Assembly: GCA_013289045.1 (NCBI GenBank)
Contig: JABDAU010000032.1
Location: 1 to 41,741, forward strand
Length of the DNA stretch: 41,741 nt
Direction of reading: 5' to 3'
Source of the DNA: Bacteroidota bacterium
GTDB taxonomy: Bacteria > Bacteroidota > Bacteroidia > Sphingobacteriales > Sphingobacteriaceae
Shown piece after piece: positions 33,710-41,741 of this stretch (its first letter is position 1; every line of letters begins with the position of its first letter). The translations under genes and the position numbers were made by a program. The notes below the pieces were generated by a model that saw only the letters and a list, made by a program, of their open reading frames with translations, did no database searches and was not told the DNA's origin.

Positions 33710-36700
33710 ATGAAAAAACTCATCATCAAATTGAGTTGTTCGCTGATTTTAATGCTCATCTCCGTCACAGCACTTTTTGCCCAAACGGTTACCATATCTG
33801 GAAAAGTAACTGATAGTACCGGCACTGTGTTGGTGGGCGTAGGCGTTTCAATCAAAGGTTCAACAAATGGAACCACAACAAATACAAGTGGTTTTTACAA
33901 AATAGCAATACCTGCATCTGTAACTAATCCTATTCTTTCATTTTCCTACATAGGTTATATTACACAGGAGTTGCCAATCCAGAATACGACTAATTTAGAC
34001 ATTGTTTTAAGTAAAGTCAGATCGGCGCTATCGGAAGTCGTTGTTATCGGTTACGGAAATCAATCCAAACGGGATGTAACAACTGCTATAGGAACTGTGA
34101 GCGGCAAAACAATTGAATCGTTGCCCGTATACACCACAGAGCAGGCTTTACAGGGTACTGTCGCCGGGATAACCGTAACCCAAAACTCCGGGTCGCCCGG
34201 TTCGCCGTTAACCATAAGGGTCAGAGGTACCGGAACTGCCGGCGACGCTGATCCATTGTTCATTGTAGATGGGTTACAAGTGCCGGATATTAACTATTTA
34301 AACCCGTCGGATATTGCCAGTATGTCGCTCTTGAAGGATGCCGCAGCAGCGGCTATTTATGGTGCAAGGGCTGGGAATGGCGTTGTACTGGTGCAAACCA
34401 AAACAGGAAAAAGGAATGCGGACAAACCAACAATTACCTTAAATGCTTACCAGGGCGCGCAAAATCTTGGGCATGTTCCGGATCTGATGGATCGCGACCA
34501 GTGGGTATCCTATTATAATGCCTATGAAACTGCACATGGAGGGACGACAATTACGGATGCACAAAAACAGCAATTACCAAATACCAATTGGTATAATGAA
34601 ATTTTTGAAAAGAATGTCCCTATGTCTAACGGAAGCCTTTCTGTTGCAAATGGGGGTAAAAACTACTCCTATTATATATCCGGTAGTGATTTTGACCAGA
34701 AAGGATTGGTTGGCGGCAAAGAAGGGAAATCAAGCTACAACCGAAAAAACTTAAAATTTAATTTTGAGACGGATATTTTTAAAAACCTGACCCTTACCGT
34801 TGGGGCTGATGTAGTTGGATCAACTGACAATTACCTGGATGAAAATCAGGCCGGGACAGGGATTGCCATATTGAACTATATTCCTGCATTACCGGCTGTT
34901 TACCCGGCTTATGATCCAAATCATCCCGGTGTTCCCTTCAACATGGGCGATATTTCTAAACCTATTACCGTCAACGGGGTTACCTTGCCTGCCGTTGGGG
35001 CAGTAACCAATCCCGTTTTTGCTTTATTATTAAATAATAACCGGGCGGTTACCAACATCCACGTCTATAATATTTCAGGCACCTGGAAACCAATCAGCAA
35101 TCTGGCGATTAGCACTTCTTACGCGTATTATGGCTACTATTCATCGGCTGGTAGTTTTGTTCCGGCTTTAGATTTCAGGCCTACTCAGAACTTTTATAAC
35201 ACTTACGCCGACTTTACACAAACGATCAGCCAAAGCGCCTATTCGCAATGGGAAGGTAATGCAAAATACACATTCAGTAACCTGAAAAACCAAAACCTGG
35301 ATTTATTGGCCGGCTTTTCAGTGCTGAACTCCAGCGGGAATGAAACATCGCAATCCGGTTCTGATTTTTATGTGAACACGCTCGACCAGGTGAACTTCGC
35401 GCTCATCGTAGATCCGACTAAAATAGTCAACGCTGCACCTAATGCATATGCAACCGGTTTGTTATCCTATTACGGAAGGCTGAACTACAACTACGAGGAA
35501 AAATACCTGTTCTCGGCCACTTTAAGAAGTGATGCTTCTTCTTTGTTTGGGCCCAGCACCAGGACGGGGTTATTCCCGTCCGCTTCTGCCGGCTGGATCG
35601 TTTCTGAAGAGCCGTTCCTGAAGAATTCAAAGGTAATAGACCTATTAAAACTCAGGGCCAGCTGGGGCATAAACGGGAATAATTTTATCAGCCCCTATCA
35701 ATATAGCACCATTGTAAACCCGCAATCGGGGCCAACGTTTGGCGGCCAAAATACCCCCGGTATAAGTATCCCTTATTTAGCAAATGAAGGCGTAAAATGG
35801 GAAAAGGTAACGCAAACAGATATCGGAGCGGATATTAACCTGTTAAATAACTCGCTGGGTATTACAGTTGATTACTTCAACAAAGTAAATTCAGATATAT
35901 TGATACCTGTGGGGACGCCTGCGTATACAGGTTATGCTTCTGCGGCTGCCAATATTGGGACTGTAAAAAATACAGGGGTTGAGTTAGCGGTACTTTATCG
36001 CAAAAACTATTCGGATGGTTTTGCATGGAATGTCGCTTTTAATATCGGGACTGACAAAAACAAGGTAACGAGTTTAGGCCTTGATGGCCAGCCTATATCA
36101 GGCGGGAATATTGGTTATATTTTTAATGACCCGATTACCAGAACATCAGTTGGGCATCCGATAGCAAGTTTTTATGGATATGAACTCGATCACATCGATG
36201 CAAATGGAAATCTTATTTTCAAAGACCTGAATGGTGATGGTAAAGTTGATGCCAATGATGAAACGTATCTCGGAAGCCCTTTCCCCGATTTTACTTATGG
36301 CGCTACCTTAGGCGCATCCTATAAAGGCTTTGACGTAAGTACATTCCTGTACGGTTCCCAGGGGAATAAAATATATAATGCCACAGTTCGGCTTGATGCC
36401 AGTTTTACCAACAGGCCGGTATCTTACGGCGAAGCCGGGGCGCCCACAAACCTGTTAGGTTCAGGCGCTACAGGAACTAACCAAACGCAAGTATCAAGCT
36501 ATTATGTTCAGGACGGGTCATTTGCCAAGTTAAAAACAATTACGGTGGGTTATACTTTGCCCAAGTCTGTCCTTCGTGCGATAAAGCTTTCTAACCTAAG
36601 GGTGTATGTAACCGGGCAGAATCTTTTCGTATTTACTAAATATACCGGTGTGGACCCGGAAATTGGTCAGAGCTCTGCAGGTAATACGCTCGATGTGGGA

Positions 36701-36763
36701 ATAGACAGAGGTTTCAACCCTCAGCCCAAAATTGTTTTATTAGGTCTTCAAGCTAAATTTTAA
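33710..36763 (+). CDS. SusC/RagA TonB-dependent transporter (xylan locus)
   Basis: A 1017-residue outer-membrane importer, expected to take up xylo-oligosaccharides with its SusD partner. The signal peptide covers about residues 1-25. The carboxypeptidase-regulatory-like domain (about 27-108) contains SGKVTDSTGTVLVGVGVSIKG. The plug opens with ALSEVVVIGYGNQ and holds PLFIVDGLQVPD and MSLLKDAAAAAIYGARAGNG. The barrel contains the SusC-type DLNGDGKVDANDETYLG calcium-like loop near residue 845 and ends KIVLLGLQAKF. It is the first gene after the palindromic operator; susD follows after 4 bases. Confidence 0.96.
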   Translation: MKKLIIKLSCSLILMLISVTALFAQTVTISGKVTDSTGTVLVGVGVSIKGSTNGTTTNTSGFYKIAIPASVTNPILSFSYIGYITQELPIQNTTNLDIVLSKVRSALSEVVVIGYGNQSKRDVTTAIGTVSGKTIESLPVYTTEQALQGTVAGITVTQNSGSPGSPLTIRVRGTGTAGDADPLFIVDGLQVPDINYLNPSDIASMSLLKDAAAAAIYGARAGNGVVLVQTKTGKRNADKPTITLNAYQGAQNLGHVPDLMDRDQWVSYYNAYETAHGGTTITDAQKQQLPNTNWYNEIFEKNVPMSNGSLSVANGGKNYSYYISGSDFDQKGLVGGKEGKSSYNRKNLKFNFETDIFKNLTLTVGADVVGSTDNYLDENQAGTGIAILNYIPALPAVYPAYDPNHPGVPFNMGDISKPITVNGVTLPAVGAVTNPVFALLLNNNRAVTNIHVYNISGTWKPISNLAISTSYAYYGYYSSAGSFVPALDFRPTQNFYNTYADFTQTISQSAYSQWEGNAKYTFSNLKNQNLDLLAGFSVLNSSGNETSQSGSDFYVNTLDQVNFALIVDPTKIVNAAPNAYATGLLSYYGRLNYNYEEKYLFSATLRSDASSLFGPSTRTGLFPSASAGWIVSEEPFLKNSKVIDLLKLRASWGINGNNFISPYQYSTIVNPQSGPTFGGQNTPGISIPYLANEGVKWEKVTQTDIGADINLLNNSLGITVDYFNKVNSDILIPVGTPAYTGYASAAANIGTVKNTGVELAVLYRKNYSDGFAWNVAFNIGTDKNKVTSLGLDGQPISGGNIGYIFNDPITRTSVGHPIASFYGYELDHIDANGNLIFKDLNGDGKVDANDETYLGSPFPDFTYGATLGASYKGFDVSTFLYGSQGNKIYNATVRLDASFTNRPVSYGEAGAPTNLLGSGATGTNQTQVSSYYVQDGSFAKLKTITVGYTLPKSVLRAIKLSNLRVYVTGQNLFVFTKYTGVDPEIGQSSAGNTLDVGIDRGFNPQPKIVLLGLQAKF

Positions 36764-36767
36764 TATC

Positions 36768-38276
36768 ATGAAAAATCATTTAAAAGAAATAGCGAATGCA
36801 ATGTTGATTGGAAGTTTGCTGTTGTTAAGCACTGCATGTAATAAGGAAAAGCTATTGGATAAAACGCCTATAACTTCTTTAGATAATACAAAAGCGCTGG
36901 TTAATGAATCGGATTATACTGCGCTTACCAGTTCTGCCTACGAACCGTTTCAATGGCAGGTAGGCCCTTACACGGTTTTCCCGGTGATGTTCCAGGATAT
37001 CAGGGCCGATAATTGCGTATCACAATGGGCTTCTTATTGGGTACCTGGCGGTGTTTACGATCAGTTTACCATACCTGCAAATGACCCAAGCGTTTTAGGT
37101 TATTGGCAAAAATGGTACACGGTAATTTCAAGGGCGAACACCGCGATAAATTTTGTTAAAAGCTTTAAAGGGTTTACTACGGCCGGCTTGCAGCAAAGAT
37201 TGATCGGAGAAGCTGAGTTTGTAAGGGCTTTTGCTTATTTTGAACTGGTCAGAAATTGGGGCGCCGTGCCATTGATCACACAGTATATTGGCAGCACAAC
37301 CGACCAGATCATCTACCCGAGATCACCGGTGGCTGCAATCTATGCTCAAATACAAAGCGATGCTACCGCTGCCGCTGCGGTTTTGCCATTAAATTATTCA
37401 GGAAATGATTTAGGGCGTGCCACCCAGGGTGCAGCGAATACCTTGTTGGCTAAAGTAAACCTCTATCTTAAAAATTATACCGCCACAGTAGCTTACTGTC
37501 AGAAAGTAATCAACTCAAGTGTCTATTCTTTGGAAGCAAATTATGCCGACAACTGGAGTTTAACCAATGAATATGGCAAAGAGTCTATTTATGAAATAGG
37601 TTATCAATCCGGCTTAAGTACAGACGGGTATAATAATAAGGGGTCATGGTCTTATGAATTCTTTGGATTTTTAGGCGCCCCGGGCTGTTTTGGCAACTTT
37701 GTTCCGCGGCAGGGCTTGATAGATATGTATGATAATGCTGACAAAAGAAAAGATGCTACTTTTATCCTCCCTTCCACTTTCTTGCCCGATTTAAATGAAT
37801 ACGCCTCGGTGGAAACCAATATATACCAATATTTCTGGACTGTTCCTGCTGCGCTTCAATCACAGGCAAGCGCCCGTAAATATTATATTCCCGTACAAAC
37901 CGCAGAGGCCCTGCCTACTATTACAGCCAGCCCGTTAAATGAAAAAGTATACCGGTACGCAGATGTTTTATTGATGCTTGCGGAAGCTTCCGTAATGGGC
38001 GGCGGCGGAGACGGGCAAAGCGCTTTAAATCAGATCCGTACCAGAGCGGGCATTGCCACAATACCCCTTACATTGCAAAATGTTAAAGATGAACGCCGAA
38101 GAGAACTGGCAACAGAGGGTTGGGATAGATTTAGTGATCTGGTCCGTTGGGGAGACGCTCCGACCGTGCTTTCATTCAAAGGTTTCAAACAAGGCAGAGA
38201 TGAACTGTTACCTATTCCTCAATCAGAAATCGATCTGGTAGGTTCAGCAGACCTGCCGCAAAATCCTGGTTATTAA
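36768..38276 (+). CDS. SusD/RagB family glycan-binding lipoprotein (xylan locus)
   Basis: A 502-residue lipoprotein with lipidated Cys24 (LSTAC). Core SusD helices are visible as YTVISRANTAINFVKSF, GEAEFVRAFAYFELVRNWG near residue 150, YRYADVLLMLAEASVMG near residue 400 and DERRRELATEGWDRFSDLVRW. The usual LPQNPGY ending is present. It caps the SusC barrel and binds oligosaccharide at the surface. It is tightly coupled to susC and followed by a strong terminator, so susCD form a two-gene unit separate from the MFS and GH43 genes. Confidence 0.95.
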   Translation: MKNHLKEIANAMLIGSLLLLSTACNKEKLLDKTPITSLDNTKALVNESDYTALTSSAYEPFQWQVGPYTVFPVMFQDIRADNCVSQWASYWVPGGVYDQFTIPANDPSVLGYWQKWYTVISRANTAINFVKSFKGFTTAGLQQRLIGEAEFVRAFAYFELVRNWGAVPLITQYIGSTTDQIIYPRSPVAAIYAQIQSDATAAAAVLPLNYSGNDLGRATQGAANTLLAKVNLYLKNYTATVAYCQKVINSSVYSLEANYADNWSLTNEYGKESIYEIGYQSGLSTDGYNNKGSWSYEFFGFLGAPGCFGNFVPRQGLIDMYDNADKRKDATFILPSTFLPDLNEYASVETNIYQYFWTVPAALQSQASARKYYIPVQTAEALPTITASPLNEKVYRYADVLLMLAEASVMGGGGDGQSALNQIRTRAGIATIPLTLQNVKDERRRELATEGWDRFSDLVRWGDAPTVLSFKGFKQGRDELLPIPQSEIDLVGSADLPQNPGY

Positions 38277-38293
38277 TATAAAGTTTCGATTTG

Positions 38294-38333
38294 AAAAGAA
38301 GGGCGAAGTGAAAAATCATCTGCCCTTCTTTTT
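38294..38333 (+). terminator. Rho-independent terminator after susD
   Basis: AAAAGAAGGGC (38294-38304) pairs with GCCCTTCTTTT (38322-38332) around a 17-base loop, with the T-run built into the 3' arm. It starts 17 bases after the susD stop. Confidence 0.85.
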
Positions 38334-38476
38334 AATTATTTATTCTATGTATCTATTTGTCCGTTTAATTACCTCAAATATTAGTTTTTCGATAGCTCAT
38401 TTGCAGGTAAATTTAGTACGTGTTTTAATGCGTTTGCCAGGTTAATCAAATTTCAACATTACTACTTAATCCGTTT

Positions 38477-40183
38477 ATGAAGATCAAAAATATTTACATC
38501 ATATCAATCGCATTTACAGCTGCGATAGGTGGTTTTTTATTGGGATTTGATGGCTCTGTAATTTCAGGGGCAGCACCATTTTATAAAGCATATTTTCATT
38601 TAAATAATGGTTCGTTCCTTTTCGGATTTTCTGTTTCATGTATCATCTGGGGATCAATTTTCGGGAATTTATTAGCAGGAGAAATAAGTGACAAATTCGG
38701 ACGAAAGCCTGTATTGATTTTGTCTGCTTTATTGTTTTTAATCAGTTCATTATTTACCGCATTAGCCGGAGACATAACTGTCTTCATTATCGGAAGGATA
38801 ATCGCTGGGTTTGCAGTTGGAATCGCAATTTTGCTGGCCCCTGTTTACATTGCCGAAATAGCTCCTCCACGGCAACGGGGATGGCTTGTTTCATTTAACC
38901 AGTTACTCATTGTTATTGGATTATCAGCAGCCTATTTTTCTAATTATTTTATCCTGAAAGCCATTCATGATCCATTGCTTAATTGGAGATGGATGCTTGG
39001 CGTAGAAGCCTTTCCATCAATATTGTATTTTATTTTTCTCTTTTTTATTCCCGAAAGCCCGAGATGGCTGATAATGAAAAATAAGGATAAAAAGGCAATC
39101 CGTGTATTGAGCCATATTGGCGGGAAAGACCATGCTATAAAGGAATATGAAGAAATAAAGAATTCATTCGTCCATAATACCGATAAGAATATAATTGCAC
39201 AGGCAAAAGAATTCTTCTCCCCGAATATGAGACTTATACTCATTATTGGATTTGGACTCGCTGTTTTTCAACAATTCTCAGGTATAAATGCGATACTATA
39301 TTATGCTCCTATGATTTTTGAATCCGCAGGTGGCGGAAGAGATACGGCCTTTGTGCAGGCAGTCGTTTTAGGGCTCGTTTTCATGGTAACGACTATAGGA
39401 GCGATGTTTTTTATCGATAAGCTGGGCAGAAAACCATTGCTTTTCGTCGGGGTCAGTATTATGGCTGTTTCTTTGCTGATAACCGGGACTGCGTTTAAAA
39501 GTGCTGTTTATCAAATTGATACTAATAAAATTACCCGGATCGCCGATGAGGTTTTAAAAGATGAAATTTTTAGTGACGCTAAAAAAATACACCCCCAATT
39601 ATTGTCCTTTACAAAAATTGAGCTTAACGATAAATATGCAAAAATTTACTCCGAGAACACCTCACCTATATTGTTTCCCTATTCAAATTCACCAGCGGCC
39701 TTGCAAAATAAAGCTCAATTTATTCAGGCAATGGATTCAATACAAGGGGGAAAATTCAATAGCGAATTAACTTTTCTCGCTTCGGTCAACAATTTTTTAA
39801 AGCATGACAATAACAAAGATGTTTATACTCAATTACTTATAAAAGAGGGCATTAACATAAATTCAACTCTTGTTTTAATCGGCATTCTCGGGTTTATCGC
39901 AGGCTTTTCTATTTCTTTAGGCCCGGTAATGTGGGCGATATTTTCAGAGATATTTCCAAATCATTTGCGTGGGTTTGCCATTTCAGCCGTTGGAGTTGCG
40001 AATTCTGTATCGAGCTTTATCGTAGCCACCTTTTTCCCTATACAACTCGCAAAATTGGGGAGTAGCAATACCTATTTTATTTATGCGGGACTTATGCTGT
40101 TGTGTTTATGGTTTGTATGGAAATATGTGATTGAAACAAAAGGAAAATCATTGGAAGAAATTGAAAAAGAACTAACTACTTAA
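38477..40183 (+). CDS. MFS sugar porter (xylose/H+ symporter-like) with large loop insertion
   Basis: A 568-residue inner-membrane transporter with 12 predicted helices. Sugar-porter signatures are present: GFDGSVISGA in TM1, DKFGRKP after TM2, PESPRWL after TM6, QQFSGINAILYYAP in TM7, DKLGRKPLLF after TM8 and a C-terminal ETKGKSLEEIEKEL. It most resembles XylE-type symporters, and the xylan context suggests xylose. Residues about 342-462, between TM9 and TM10, form a soluble insertion of about 120 residues absent from the 491-residue E. coli XylE. It should face the periplasm. The GH43 gene begins one base after its stop, so the two form an operon. Confidence 0.93.
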   Translation: MKIKNIYIISIAFTAAIGGFLLGFDGSVISGAAPFYKAYFHLNNGSFLFGFSVSCIIWGSIFGNLLAGEISDKFGRKPVLILSALLFLISSLFTALAGDITVFIIGRIIAGFAVGIAILLAPVYIAEIAPPRQRGWLVSFNQLLIVIGLSAAYFSNYFILKAIHDPLLNWRWMLGVEAFPSILYFIFLFFIPESPRWLIMKNKDKKAIRVLSHIGGKDHAIKEYEEIKNSFVHNTDKNIIAQAKEFFSPNMRLILIIGFGLAVFQQFSGINAILYYAPMIFESAGGGRDTAFVQAVVLGLVFMVTTIGAMFFIDKLGRKPLLFVGVSIMAVSLLITGTAFKSAVYQIDTNKITRIADEVLKDEIFSDAKKIHPQLLSFTKIELNDKYAKIYSENTSPILFPYSNSPAALQNKAQFIQAMDSIQGGKFNSELTFLASVNNFLKHDNNKDVYTQLLIKEGININSTLVLIGILGFIAGFSISLGPVMWAIFSEIFPNHLRGFAISAVGVANSVSSFIVATFFPIQLAKLGSSNTYFIYAGLMLLCLWFVWKYVIETKGKSLEEIEKELTT

Positions 40184-40184
40184 A

Positions 40185-41741
40185 ATGAACTTTATTGAAA
40201 ATCCTATAATACGGGGATTTAACCCCGATCCGTCTATAATACGTGTTGAAGATGATTATTACATCGCAACTTCTACTTTCGAATGGTTTCCCGGCATTCA
40301 AATCCATCACTCAAAGGACCTGATAAACTGGCATTTAATTAAAAGGCCTTTAAACCGTGTTTCTCAACTCGACCTGCGCGGTGTGCCAGATTCCTGCGGC
40401 GTATGGGCGCCTTGCCTTTCCTATGATAATGGGATCTTCTATCTCGTTTATTCTAATGTAAAATCATTTTCAGGTGCATGGAAGGATACCCACAACTACC
40501 TGATTACTGCTACTGACATTAATGGAGAATGGTCTGACCCTATGTTCTTAAATTCACGTGGCTTCGATGGAAGCCTGTTTCATGATGATGATGGAAAAAA
40601 ATGGTATGTAAGCATGCTGCTTGATCACAGGAAAGGAAAGACCTTTGGAGGAATAATATTACAAGAATTTAACTCCAAAACAGGAAAATTGACCGGCGCG
40701 GAATATAATATTTTCAAAGGCTCGTCTTTAGGTCTTACGGAGGGGCCCCATCTATATAAAAAAGATGGATACTATTATTTATTGACCGCCGAAGGGGGCA
40801 CGGAATATGGGCATGCAGCTACAATGGCACGTTCTGTGAATATAAAAGGTCCTTATGAAATCAGCCCCGATCATCCATTCATCACGTCTCGCGATCATAA
40901 GGATTACTATTTGCAAAAGAGCGGTCATGCCGATTTGGTGGAAACAAAGACTGGCGATTGGCTTGCCGTTTTTTTATGTGCGAGACCGCTAACCCCAAAT
41001 GGTTTATGCATTTTGGGACGGGAAACAGCCATTGAAACAGTTAATTGGCCTGAAAATGACTGGCCAAAACTACGCAGCGGTACCAGTTTGCCTCGGATCA
41101 AAGTACCGATTAATGGAAATTCTACAAAATGTATTTGCCAGGTTAGCAGCAGGGACGATTTTGATAACGGGGATGTTGATATTCAATTCCAATCTTTACG
41201 TATTCCTATAACGGAAGATTGGGCTTCTTTAAAAGCCAAACCTGGTTTTCTTTGTTTATATGGCAGAGAATCTCTTAGCTCCATTCATGAACAAAGCTTT
41301 CTTGCACGAAGAATTCAAAGCTTGAAAATGGAGGCGTCTACTTGTCTTGAATTTTCGCCAAAGTCTTTCCAGCAAATGGCGGGTATAGTATGTTATTACA
41401 ATACTACTCATTTTCATTATCTGCATTTAACCATTAACGAAAATATGCAAAGGTGCCTGCAAATTATTACCTATGATTATTTAGACCAGGTAGAGGCCTT
41501 AGTCAACCCGGTTATATTAAATGATGCCGATGCGGTATTTCTAAAGGCATCGTTAGACGGAGCAGATTTGCAATTTTATTTTTCCTGCAAAGAAAAAGAA
41601 TGGATTAAGATCGGACCGATATTAAATGCAGGAATATTATCAGATGATTATGTAAGAGATGGCGGGGGCCGTTACAGCCCTGCATTTACCGGGGCATTTG
41701 TAGGTATTTGTTGCCAGGACTTATCCGGTAACCAAATATCT
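40185..41741 (+). CDS. GH43 beta-xylosidase (3' end outside window)
   Basis: 519 codons are visible with no stop; family members are about 530-560 residues, so only the last strands are missing. GH43 enzymes release xylose or arabinose from oligosaccharides with inversion. The catalytic triad is visible: Asp15 in NPDPSII, Asp128 in GFDGSLFHDDDG and Glu186 in TEGPHLYK. YYLLTAEGGTEYGHAATMARS and KSGHADLVE are typical of the XynB-type beta-xylosidase subgroups. The C-terminal part from about residue 320 is the beta-sandwich that closes the active site. No signal peptide, so it is probably cytoplasmic, next to the sugar porter. Start at the ATG one base after the MFS stop. Confidence 0.93.
   Translation, partial: MNFIENPIIRGFNPDPSIIRVEDDYYIATSTFEWFPGIQIHHSKDLINWHLIKRPLNRVSQLDLRGVPDSCGVWAPCLSYDNGIFYLVYSNVKSFSGAWKDTHNYLITATDINGEWSDPMFLNSRGFDGSLFHDDDGKKWYVSMLLDHRKGKTFGGIILQEFNSKTGKLTGAEYNIFKGSSLGLTEGPHLYKKDGYYYLLTAEGGTEYGHAATMARSVNIKGPYEISPDHPFITSRDHKDYYLQKSGHADLVETKTGDWLAVFLCARPLTPNGLCILGRETAIETVNWPENDWPKLRSGTSLPRIKVPINGNSTKCICQVSSRDDFDNGDVDIQFQSLRIPITEDWASLKAKPGFLCLYGRESLSSIHEQSFLARRIQSLKMEASTCLEFSPKSFQQMAGIVCYYNTTHFHYLHLTINENMQRCLQIITYDYLDQVEALVNPVILNDADAVFLKASLDGADLQFYFSCKEKEWIKIGPILNAGILSDDYVRDGGGRYSPAFTGAFVGICCQDLSGNQIS

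Noticed and set aside
38356..38390. TTTG and TAGTTTTT as a promoter for the MFS-GH43 pair
   Set aside because: Spacing of 22 bases and an imperfect -7 box; a promoter is expected here after the terminator, but this match is too weak to list.
1..41741. CRISPR arrays, tRNA or rRNA genes, intact insertion sequences
   Set aside because: Looked for repeated spacers, cloverleaf-like segments and transposase motifs; none found.

Overview
The window looks like chromosomal DNA from a Bacteroidota soil or plant-associated bacterium, most likely a Sphingobacteriaceae member such as Mucilaginibacter. This rests on two SusC/SusD pairs, a hybrid two-component regulator of the HTCS type, TANNTTTG-like promoter boxes, weak Shine-Dalgarno signals and the wealth of polysaccharide-degrading enzymes. 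No database search was run; all family calls come from reading motifs.

Layout. 1-5.2 kb: end of a cold-shock-domain gene, a cupin/JmjC-like oxygenase, a short-chain dehydrogenase remnant, an alginate-lyase-family protein, an orphan TPR sensor kinase and an integrase remnant. 5.4-8.1 kb: a lone 688-residue protein that reads as a pore-forming toxin (ricin-type beta-trefoil, Cry-like helical domain, jacalin-like beta-prism), with its own terminator and a gene-poor stretch upstream. 8.1-21.7 kb, all on the minus strand: a polysaccharide utilization locus (PUL) for a uronic-acid-containing glycan, in transcription order HTCS regulator, SusC, SusD, FAS1-like lipoprotein, PL5-like lyase, GH88 unsaturated uronyl hydrolase and PL6-type lyase. 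21.9-28.4 kb, plus strand: an MG2-domain surface protein, a second lyase (PL38-like) and a GH2 glycosidase. 28.5-31.3 kb: a GH27 alpha-galactosidase set among decayed genes, including a TetX-like monooxygenase remnant. 31.3-41.7 kb: a xylan/xylose locus with GH10 xylanase, a divergent Nudix-type sugar regulator, SusC, SusD, an MFS sugar porter and a GH43 beta-xylosidase that runs off the window.

How the genes fit together. In the first PUL, lyases would cut a uronate polymer by beta-elimination, SusC/SusD would import the oligomers, GH88 would remove the unsaturated end sugar, and the HTCS would sense the oligosaccharide. In the xylan locus, GH10 cuts xylan at the surface, SusC/SusD import xylo-oligosaccharides, GH43 releases xylose and the MFS porter takes it into the cytoplasm. 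Two copies of a 23-bp imperfect palindrome lie directly after TACCTTGT boxes upstream of the xylanase and the second susC. They are the best candidates for the operator of the Nudix regulator encoded between them.

Most notable: the three-domain toxin-like protein (5567-7633) and the shared palindrome of the xylan locus. Also notable are a perfect 14-bp hairpin inside the CAZyme operon, a 17-bp perfect inverted repeat near 1.4 kb, and at least four decayed genes between the functional blocks.
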